Part shown: positions 46,636 to 56,055 of the stretch, in pieces
Layout of the letters: every line of letters begins with the position of its first letter
Position numbering within the stretch: the first letter of the stretch is position 1
DNA from: Paraconiothyrium sp. Pb-2020
Taxonomy: Eukaryota > Ascomycota > Dothideomycetes > Pleosporales > Didymosphaeriaceae
Assembly: GCA_022419385.1 (NCBI GenBank)
Contig: JAJUBI010000003.1
Span: forward strand, 4,402,001-4,466,000
Direction of reading: 5' to 3'
DNA: 64,000 nucleotides
The notes under the pieces: model-generated
Databases searched by the model: none
What the model was told of the DNA's origin: nothing
Seen by the model: only the letters and a program-made list of their open reading frames with translations
Made by a program: the position numbers and the translations under genes

Positions 46636-47833
46636 ACGTAGTTGCAGGACAAGGGCGAAAGCGCGGTGGTATGTTGCGCATTGCGATTCCTAGAAGTTTT
46701 TCCCACAGCAATGACAATGCTGGTGTGGCTGCCCCTCATCCTCAGGGCAATACAAGGGCGAGAGTGAACGTCCCTGGTGCCAGTAGGACGTACATGACGT
46801 TGGGTGGGAAGAAAAGTATGGAGAGACTGAAGCAGTTTGAATGGCTGTGAGCACGATTGGCGTTTTGGTACAGGGTGGGGTTTGATATCCCGGGCAGCTG
46901 CTCTATAGCGCATTTACTGAGCGCCATGTATATGTGGCATGGTGTTGGTCTGAATATCAGATTGTGTTGGCAACTTTGGAAACTGTGTGGTGCTTGATCT
47001 GCGTGCGTGCGTTTCCTGCGTTATGTGTTGGTTGATTCAACGTGAACAGTACACCCTCCCATGAAGTATGGGTGCGTAGCGCGGTTTTTCCCACGTGTGA
47101 TTGGCCTAACGGGCGTCAAAGGGGCACTTTCCATCCTTCTTTCAGCATGTTGTTTACGTGCTCTTAGGCAACGTTCGTGGTACAGGCTCTGGTGTTGACC
47201 TGTTGGTGTTCTGTTGAGTGTTGAGTGATGTCACGTGGAGTGGGACTCTGAGGGGAATATCATGTATTCTATGTATGAGCTATGGTGCTCGGAGGCATGG
47301 ACCCTAGGCTAAAACCATGCCCCAGTGCTCCTGCCACAGGTGATGCCTAGGATAGAACTATGATAGGAGATATAGCTGCTTTGGAGTGTTGAGGTAGGTG
47401 TTCCTGGGGTTGTACGGTAAGTGCCCTCCACTAGTGCTGGTCTATCTAGGCGGGCTTTGCCACCACAGGAATGCATCACACTTCTACTCCACCCAAGGGC
47501 ACTGAGCGATCACTCACGGTACTTCCCATCGTTTCTGCGCCAAATCTGCTATACTTCACCAGAAATACCACTTCGTATGGTGGAAAAAGGCGCATAAAAG
47601 CCTTAAATCTGTATAAGATGATTGACTTTATCTTTGTAAAGAGTTGCCGCTACGCACCAGTTCTTCTGGGAAATATTCCATGCTATTGGGGAGCGGTGGT
47701 AAGGCTGACTGCGATCCCCGCCCAGGCACCCACGCGGCCACAACCAGGCTAAGATGCGGCTGAGCCCCACCACCACAATGCCTCTTTAATAGCTACTGGG
47801 CCCCGTTCTTGTAGCCTGATAATTGCTCTCATC
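46636..47833. other. Intergenic region, coiled-coil gene to NLR gene
   Basis: About 1.2 kb with no supported gene. An overlapping frame running to 46850 is a shadow of the coiled-coil gene. The segment 47280-47460 has several CTAGG-type short repeats but no clear element ends. Confidence 0.5.
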
Positions 47834-50458
47834 ATGGAACCATTATCGGCTCTGAGTCTAGCCTCTAGCGTCATTCAAATTGTGGATTTCTCAGGCCGAT
47901 TGCTCGCGAAGAGCCGCGAGATCTATACCTCCGCAGAAGGGTCCATTGAAGAGCACGGTCTTCTAGAGGAGTCCGCCAATAACCTTGCCGAACTATCCGT
48001 GGCCCTGTCAGCACCTCTCCTCGAAATCGAAAAGCAGCGGCTGCAGTCTAGGCAAAAGGTCCACGCTGCTGACCGGCAGTTGCTTCGGCTTTGCACAGAC
48101 TGCAAAAACGTCACGACCAGACTTCTCGCCGAGCTCGATCGTCTAAAGTCGAAGGGTCCTCATGGCAAGCTCAAAAGTGTAGCAGGCTTTACGGCACATG
48201 GGCAGTCAATCTGAGATTTCGGACCTGAAAGGAAAGCTTGACGACATCAGAAAGCAAGTCGATACAGCATTGTTAGTATCTCTTAGGTACGTCATGCCAC
48301 GAAAGCCATACTACGCACGCGTGTTCACAATTATAGGGATCGTCTCGATGATTCACGAAGGGATGGAGCTAGTGCGGCTAGTATGTTCCCAAATGATGTT
48401 GGGGCATCCTCTTACCGAGACAACGAAAGTTGGAAGCTCGACCTTCTTGATGCCCTCCAAAGACGCAATTGGCGCCCAAAGAATGAAAAAGATGTCGCAG
48501 ACTTTTCTCACCACCTCCATGCCTCAATCGAAGTTGACGTGGAAGCACGCTTCTCCAAGCTTATACTAGCCCGCTTGTATTTTGCGGATCTACCGGACCG
48601 TATAACACATATACCAGAAGCCCATAAGCAAACCTTCGGGTGGCTGTTTAGTGAGACTGCTCCGATCGAAGACGCACCTCGATGGGACAGTTTCGCCACA
48701 TGGCTGGAGAAAGCCGATCAGGGAAGTCTCTACTGGATTACAGGTAAGCCTGGCTCTGGAAAAAGTACTCTTATGAAGTTTCTTTTTCACGAAGCGCGCG
48801 CCGATTCATTGCTACATCGATGGTCCGACGGACATGACGTTTTCAAAGCCGGCTTCTTCTTCTGGAATTCAGGAACAGCGATGCAAATGTCACGAATGGG
48901 GCTATTCATGTCCCTTCTTCATCAGTTACTCGCTAGCAGGAGCAGGAGCAGGCTCATTCGACAACTATTCGGTCATCGTTGGGATCAATTTATTAGCTTT
49001 GGAGGCGGTCGGCAACCGTTTACCTGGATCGAGTTACGAGAGGCTTTCGAACAGCTGATCTCTCAGCCAGTCAAGTTCTTCCTCGTCATAGACGGTCTTG
49101 ACGAGTTCAATGGCGACCATCGGGAGCTTGTTCAAATGATACTGGATGCCGCAAAACGGCCCAATGTAAAGCTCTGTGTCGCCAGCAGACCGTGGGTCGT
49201 CTTCGAAGACGCGTTCCAATCTCGCCCCAGCCTTCTTCTAGAGCGTCTGACACGTGACGACATATATCGTTACGTTACGTCTAAGTTTGAGGAGGATAAG
49301 TCATATGCCCGCTTAAGAAGGCGTGAGCCTGATGAAGCCTCCCAGCTAGTCAGCAATGTGGTCAACAAAGCAGCTGGAGTGTTCCTTTGGGTCTACCTTG
49401 TCGTAAAATCGTTGTTAGAAGGGCTATCTTACGCGGATCATATGGTCGATCTACAGGCGAGACTAGACATACTACCACCAGACCTCGAAAGTCTGTTTGA
49501 GAAGATGCTGGACAGGCTTGACCCGGCCTACTTCAAGCGCGCTTGCAGACTCTTCCGACTCATCCTCGTTCATGATCAGCCGCACTTACTCGCCCTTCAT
49601 TTCGCCGACGAAGACAACCCTAGTGTGGCTATGAACGCCGAAATCAAACCTCTTCAGAAAATTGAGCTGTTAGATCGGTTGGATGAGATTGAAAGACGTA
49701 TTGTGGCACATTGCAAGTGCTTTCTAGATGTCCATGACTACTGGGGAAATCCGAATAAGGTTGCAAACAGTAAGTATAGTGAAAGAGACAGCAAACTATG
49801 ATATTTAACCGAACCTCTTACAGGCATACATGTTCGCTTGATCCATCGGACTGCGAAGGACTTTCTGCAATTAGAACCGATCTGGAACATGATCTTCGAA
49901 GCGACTGGACAAGACGAATTTGACCCCGAAGAGCGCTGGGCAAATGCATATCTATCGATATTGAAAATATCTAGCCGCTCAGCCACATTCGTTGAGGGTG
50001 TATGGGATACCCTCACCTGGTGTCTGGAATATGCGCTGCGTTTGGAGCAGAGACGCCACTCGGTTCAAAAGGACTATCTCAACGAGGTTGGCCGCGTTGC
50101 GATGATTGTTCGCCACCAGTATCAAACATCAGGAAATAAGGTCGATCCTTTCTTTCACATAGGTCGCCGCGTTATCATTTCCTCCTTTCTGACCATCGCC
50201 GCATACTTCTACATGGACCAATACGTCGGCATCAGATCTTCGACCTCCACCCTAGAAGATATCCAGAATGCGCAGGATTGCTTGGTGAGAGCACGTGATT
50301 TTGATGGTGAACTTATTGACGATAGTTGGATGGTACGAAAGACAGCCTTGAGCGCTGTTGCGAATGCCCCAGATGGCAGAGAGAAAACGGAGCGGGCACT
50401 TCCCAGATTCGAGATAAAGCAACAGAGGCGCCCGTTTTGTGTTCGGTGCTTCCACTAG
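47834..50458 (+). pseudogene. NACHT-domain STAND/NLR-like protein with one frameshift
   Basis: Exons 47834-48286, 48337-49769, 49824-50458 (GT-AG introns of 50 and 54 bp). With one base discounted the product is 839 residues. The N-terminal block (MEPLSALSLASSVIQIVDFS) is the fungal STAND N-terminal helical domain. The NTPase has a P-loop GKPGSGKST (about 287-295), a Walker B segment FFLVIDGLDEF (Asp about 403 and 406), and sensor-like CVASRPW. The C-terminus has the conserved block typical of NACHT proteins lacking WD or ankyrin repeats, so no repeat sensor is seen. In exon 1, four bases (gtag, 48179-48182) stand where three or six are expected. The frame shifts from KLKS to QALRHMGSQSEI. 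Such proteins act in non-self recognition and programmed cell death. Confidence 0.78.
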
Positions 50459-50602
50459 ACATCATGGCGGTTCTCACCTTTCAATATGATAATACTACCG
50501 CCAATGCCTGCTCTCTCGACCTGCTCAATCTCCTCTACTATCGTTTCCATAAGTTCTGCTGCCACTCCTTGGGAAGAAAAGTTAGCAAAGCAGAAATTTT
50601 AT

Positions 50603-50845
50603 ATGTCTAGTAGGTTCTAATTACTATATAACAGACTCTATAAGCTGCCTAATATTAGTTAACCTATATCTAGTCCTATGTTACCTCTCCTATTCCTATA
50701 TTACCTCTCCTATTCCTATATTACCTGTCCTATTCCTATATTACCTGTCCTATTCCTATATTACCTCTCCTATTCCTATGTTACCTCTACTAACATTAGG
50801 TAGCTGACAGAGCCTGTTATATAGTAATCAGAATCTACCAGACAT
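50603..50845. mobile_element. MITE-like element with ~59-bp imperfect terminal inverted repeats
   Basis: Left arm 50603-50661 and right arm 50787-50845 are reverse complements at about 49 of the first 57 positions. The arms begin ATGTCTAGTAGG and, read inward from the right, ATGTCTGGTAGA. Nearly all differences are A/G transitions, as C-to-T mutation would give. Between the arms lies a 20-bp tandem array. There is no ORF, so a non-autonomous element is likely. The outermost bases may extend the repeat (ATTTTAT versus ATTTTAC), so the exact ends and target duplication are uncertain. Confidence 0.75.
50681..50780. repeat. Five tandem copies of a 20-bp unit
   Basis: The unit is TTACCTCTCCTATTCCTATA, repeated five times in exact register. 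Variants are TTACCTGTCC in copies 3 and 4 and a final G in copy 5. A partial copy flanks each side (50671-50680 and 50781-50790). It is located inside the inverted-repeat element. There are no spacers, so it is a minisatellite and not a CRISPR array. Confidence 0.95.
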
Positions 50846-51742
50846 GTAAAATAGCTAAGAAATCTCCCCTTTGTCTTTTCTATTCCCGTAGGAGGTGACC
50901 ATAAAAACTTCAGAAAAGCATCCATACCATTATTTACTTGGGAGCTACCTCAAAATGGAGTCGAGGCAAGCACCCTGCACAAGGCACAGCTATACCACGA
51001 GACTACCAAATGTAGTCTGTGACACGTAATCCTGCGGCCAATTGTCCTAAATAAGGATGAAGCAAGGGACTTGAGATGACCTAGCGATAAATTCGGAATA
51101 TGGAAGATCGAAAAGGTCTCTAGCCTCAGATTTCCTAGCAGTACAGTTCTGTCTTAACTTCTAGTAAAATAGCAGCCAGCATTTTCATATAGCTCTACCG
51201 TCGCGAAATGTATAAAAGACTTAAAAGCGGCGACGAAAAACCCTCACAAAAAGGACTTCATAGCCTTCGGTCATAGTCACTACAAGGACAGCTAATCGAT
51301 AGAGGGCGAGTGAAAGCTTGTATCAGGCTTCTCTAAGTGTAGATATGACGATATTCTAACGAGGGGGGTTCAGTAGAAGCAGTGTCAATAACATATCCGT
51401 AGGGTAAATATGGTTCAATCTTTGGGCTCTTTCAGTTGCCGTGAATTTTAGAAAGTATAAAATGACATAGGATAAGGGCAGGGCAGGGACTAGGTAAGAA
51501 AAGATGACATAGTTGTAGGGATTAAACTTGGCACTTTTAGTGCAGGTGACTCTAGAAACAGCGACAGAAAATATCCAGAAAAGAAGAGTCAAAAGTCCCC
51601 GGACATAAGATCGTTGTAGAGAACTATGGAAACCCTATCGAGTAAAAGCAAAGTCTTGGAGCGATTCTTGCAGATCAATAGAACTGCCCGACCTTGAGCG
51701 AATCGACCAGAGCGGCAACGGTGAAAGGATACGGGCGCATCA

Positions 51743-54700
51743 CTACTCGCCATCGTCGTCGGAATCGTTGTGGTCGTTATCACTCTCGATGTCTAGGCTG
51801 CTCAGCATCGATGAATGGTCACTCTGGTCGAGGATGCTCAGTATCGATGATTCGTCACTGCCATGCTCGCTCCCCTCATCTCCCCTCTCACCGTCGTCAC
51901 TCCCAGCAATGTCACTCTCATCGATGTAAGTCTCCTCGTAGTTGATCTCCTTGATGCTCCTTCGAAGGCCTTTGCCCTCGGTGGTAGTGCTCTCGTCACA
52001 TGACGGTGCAGTCTTACTTTCGTCAGTCGTGCTTTCGTCCGCCGTGCGCTTATCGGTCTTACCCTTGTCGGTGGTGCTATTCTCGCTCTCATCTTCCACC
52101 TTGATCTTCTTCATCGCAAACTCCTCGCACTCAGACGATCGAGCACGCTTAATCGATCCCATGAACTGGACATCTTGCTGGTACTGCTGCCCAGGGAACT
52201 GACGTTGACAGTCCAACAGCAGGTCTTGAAATTCCAGAAGCCAGCTTCGCAAGATTCTGCGTGCGTCGGCGTGCTGAGTTGTATTGTAGGCGTCCGTCTG
52301 GATGAAATGCTCCGTAATGCGGATGAACTCCTTGAGCTTGGAGTCCACGGTGACAATGAATTTCTCCGAGACTTGAGCGATGCGCTCATTCATAATCTTC
52401 TTAGCGGCGTTCTCGTACCTATCCACAAATGTTCTCCAGTTGGAATCAAGTGTGCAGAGGCTGTTGGTCAGGGACTGACGCTGGCGTGTGTACACTCTCG
52501 GACCGCGACGCTGGTACTCTGCATCTTCGTAGGCCTGCACGTTCATCTTTGCAATCATGCATTCAACATCTTCTTCTGTCGTGATTTCCGTGTAAACTTT
52601 GTCGATGGCCGCGGTGATCTGTCCATTGAAGTGGTTCACCATGTCACGGAGATCGTTTTCGACCCTTTTCCACGCGCTGCGCGTTCGCCTCTTGAGAACG
52701 GAAGGAGCGGAAGAAGCGGAGATAATCTCCTCGACTGACGCCCAGAGATCAGTAACAGGGCTAGTTATCGAATTCGCAATCTCCGCGGACTTCTTCTTCA
52801 TTGCGGCCTTCCAAACCGAGAGAGGAGCTTCTGTTGATATGTATGCATGGCTCTTGCTCGCTGGAGCTTCCATCGTTTCAAGAAGGTCTCGATTCCAATT
52901 AATGTCTTCTCGGCTTCTATACGCTGCTGAAGTGTAGCTGGTAGGAATGCCTTTGCAGGCCAAAGTGTGCATGAACGTGTTAAACTTAACAACAGTCGAA
53001 TCACTCCATACCTGGATAAGAGCGTTGATACGCTTGATAATGGTGTCCTTTTCGGATTCAGTGTAGATAGGTAGGACAATGGATATGTTGTTGATTTCTC
53101 TGTTTGCGCGTGAGCCACGTATCGCGTTCTGGAAACACTGTTCGAGCGAGCGTCTGGTCGGTGCTAAAACCTCAATCCTTCCCGCCGTCTTTGTGAGGAT
53201 GCGTTGGACATCGTCTACGGCTCCAGGTAGGGTCTGGAAGTAATGTTTGTGGTAGATCTGCAGCTTTTGCTCGGCAGTGAGGCTAAGCAAACCTCGTTTG
53301 AGATGCGGGATTCCAGACATAAGAGGTCCCCAGGTCGGATCTGCAGCTCGGTATTCGTCTAGCCACTCGTGCGCGGCCGATGCGACCACAGAGAATACGC
53401 TGATGCGCCCGCCGTGTCGCTTTTTTAGCTCATCCTCAGTCGGTTGCGCGCTTTGTCGTATCATCGCACTTTGCGCCACCTTACCAACATACTCGAAGTA
53501 GGCGTCCTCCGCGGCGGGATCATTGTCAGAGGCTCTCAATAATTCAGAGAATGGGCTTTCTTTATTTTCCTTGATCTCATGGAAGACAGCTTCGATATCG
53601 GGCAAGTCGTACGCTTTCTATAAACCGTAGGTCAGTCGCAAGTAGATCGAACTAAGAGAGGCAACTCACATCGATTTGGTTCATGACAAGGACTGTGTTT
53701 AGATCTCCGTGTGCTTTGCGGGAGCGAAAAACTTGTCCATACAGGTCTTCACTGTCTTCAATGCGCGGTGCCGCTCCTATGATGATTTCGCCATGCGCGC
53801 TTCGACGATGCATATTCGCGCTTGCAGTTCGCGCTTGATTGAGGTCGCCATACCCTTTCCTTGTGAGCATCCACGATAATCGTTTCGCGATACACAACTT
53901 ACCTGGAATGTCTACTAGAACGAGACCATATCTCAGAAGCAGCCCCCCGGTCGCTACGGTCACTAATTTCACAAGCGGTGCCAAAGACTCTGAAACCTTT
54001 CGGACTGCCGCGATGTCTTTCTTTCCCTGCTCGTGCTCCGGACCGAGCTTGTCCGGAACGTTGAGATACGTAATAGTATTTGTATCATCTACGCCCAATG
54101 CCTGTAGGCGCCCCTGTTGTTGGCGAAGAAGAAAATCGACAAGGCTGCCATTAACGAAACTCTCTGGGCACTTCAAAAGCTCCTCGAGCTCTTTTTCGGC
54201 TCTGTCATCTTCTTTGACAATGATGCGGAAAAGATCGTATGCTTCTTTGCTGAGGACCTCGTCGTGCTTCGTCGGCATTCGCGTAAAAGCAGGCTCAAGA
54301 CTCTCATCATCGTCTTCCTCGTCTTCCTTCGTTGGGTAATGGAAATTTCCATACCGCATGACGTTCTCTTCAACAATTGCTTTGAGCTGGCCGTTGTCGA
54401 AGAATGCGATCGTCACATCGCTCTTATCCGTGTCATCAGCGGCGCCGCTCTTGTACCGAAACTCCGTCGCGAACTGGGTGCACGATTTTGTACCCTTCGA
54501 TACACCCGCGAGGTTGTGGCGGCCGAGCAAACAGTTGGTCACGGTACTCTTCCCCTCGCCATGCTTCCCAACCAAAGCATATGACCAGTCATGTTTCTCC
54601 GGTCCCGGCTTCAATTGAAGGATTTTCTTCATTAATGCATGGATCTCCTCAATGTCTTCGTACGCTTGGCCACCGAGAAGTATAGACACCTTGGCCATCA

Positions 54701-54911
54701 TGTGCTCCATTTTCGTGTCCATATCCGTGGCGTTCAATGTGAAGAAGACATGGCCCGGCCTCTTCTCGTCTTGAGGTTTGTGTCGATATTTGGGTTCACG
54801 AGCGCTCTGTGTCTTCTTTCCAAGGAATTGCGATAAGGTTGGTTGGCTCGTCTGCGTACGCTTTTTCCATTCCTCGTAGGAGAGAATCTCGTCGATGAAG
54901 TCAAGATGCAT
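51743..54911 (-). CDS. Dynamin-like large GTPase A (nuclear GTPase/SLIP-GC-like)
   Basis: Exons on the minus strand: 54911-53903, 53854-53670, 53617-51743 (introns 48 and 52 bp), encoding 1022 residues. G1 P-loop GKHGEGKS at 115-122, G3 in VLVDIPG, and G4 NQID are all present. A long helical region without a pleckstrin or GED domain follows. The N-terminus carries QPTLSQFL (23-30), resembling a PCNA-interaction box. The C-terminus has a basic cluster (KRARSSECEEFAMKKIKVE) and an acidic, Thr/Ser-rich tail, suggesting nuclear location. The ATG is preceded by one base and a candidate 46-bp 5' UTR intron (54913-54958). It is a paralogue of the next gene upstream on the same strand. The 48-bp intron 1 is stop-free and a multiple of three. 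Cellular role unknown. Confidence 0.85.
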
Positions 54912-56055
54912 GCTATAACGTTTGAGTAGATCATCGGTAAGACTGAGCGGATACGTACGCGAACAGCTTCTATGGAATAGTGTCGGAAGCAGGAGGGAGA
55001 GTGGCAGAGTAGAACTGTTTTAGAGCATCGGACTGTTGAAAGAGCCCCGGTATCTGTAGAAGGAAGAAAGCTGTTGCAGAGGTAAAAGAGTAGATAGCAG
55101 CGCGGGAGCCGAGTTTTCCCAATATCGAGACTTGGGTGAGAGAACGCAAAGCGACCGCCGGGAGATCAGCAAAACCAGAGTGAAGGAGCTTTGGAGAGCG
55201 AGGAGAGCAGACGGCAAGATATAGTGTGAAGGCGATTTCTTGCCTTAGACAAGCAAACAACTACCAGCAGGCACAGGCGGCAAGACAAGTGTCGGTAAGA
55301 GTGAGACACCAGCATCTCGCAGCAGCGATGCGTTGCGCCCACCGTACGACCAAGATAACGTGAAGCGGTGTTTTCGTAGCATTCTAGTCGACGGGAGACT
55401 AAGTAATTGCTCATGTTCAATGGTGTCTTTAGCGACGGCCTTCAGAGTGTAGGCCATGACGGTGGTTTTGAGAGGGAGTTTGATGGTTGGAAGGAAGACG
55501 GAAAGAACAAAGAAGGAGTGTTATACAACAACAACAACAACGCATGTGCCGTGGCAAAGCATACAAGCAAACGTAGATGCGAAGTGGTGTGTAGGAGTAA
55601 TGGTTGCTCAGGTGGGAAGTGCTGCATATACAGGCTATCGATAGCGCGCTCCTGCCGTCTGTCCAGAAGCACCTGCTTTCAACAGCACGCTGATTTCAAC
55701 TCGGTTCAACAATACTGCAGGGGAAATACTAGCCATTCTTGTATAGTTTGTACGATTGAGAGGTAACTGCAAGATTGTAGTGGCAGCATAGTATGATTCC
55801 ATCTGTCGCTCACCGCAGCGTAAAGTAGACATTGATCGGAGACACAACCTCCACGGTAATGCCCGCGCCATCGTCTAACCAACCTCATCTCAGCGCTTGC
55901 GTGCAATTTAAAATTTGACCATATAGCCCTTTAGTCCAACTGTAGACCTAGATGCCTGAAAACCAAGAGAACCGCCAAGTAGAGACCGAGAGAATTATCG
56001 TATGCACGTTGCCTCGTTTCCGCATCCCTGTGCATACTAGCCCAACAACTGTTCT
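54912..56055. other. Region between the two GTPase genes
   Basis: Holds the promoter and leader of GTPase A and the 3' UTR of GTPase B. The stretch 54913-54958 reads as a 5' UTR intron on the minus strand (gtacgtatcc to ttatag). A (CAA)n run lies at about 55526-55541. No further gene is supported. Confidence 0.55.

Larger units (their letters stand above)
50459..51742. other. AT-rich region between NLR gene and GTPase A
   Basis: Lies between two convergent 3' ends and is markedly more AT-rich than the rest of the window. It contains the inverted-repeat element and tandem array listed separately. The remainder (50850-51742) holds no supported gene. Confidence 0.6.

Noticed and set aside
48179..48207. 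29-bp intron explaining the NLR frame change
   Set aside because: Far shorter than any fungal intron here, and it would remove residues that align with the family.
50681..50780. CRISPR-like array of 20-bp repeats
   Set aside because: The copies abut with no spacers, and the genome is clearly fungal; it is a minisatellite inside an inverted-repeat element.
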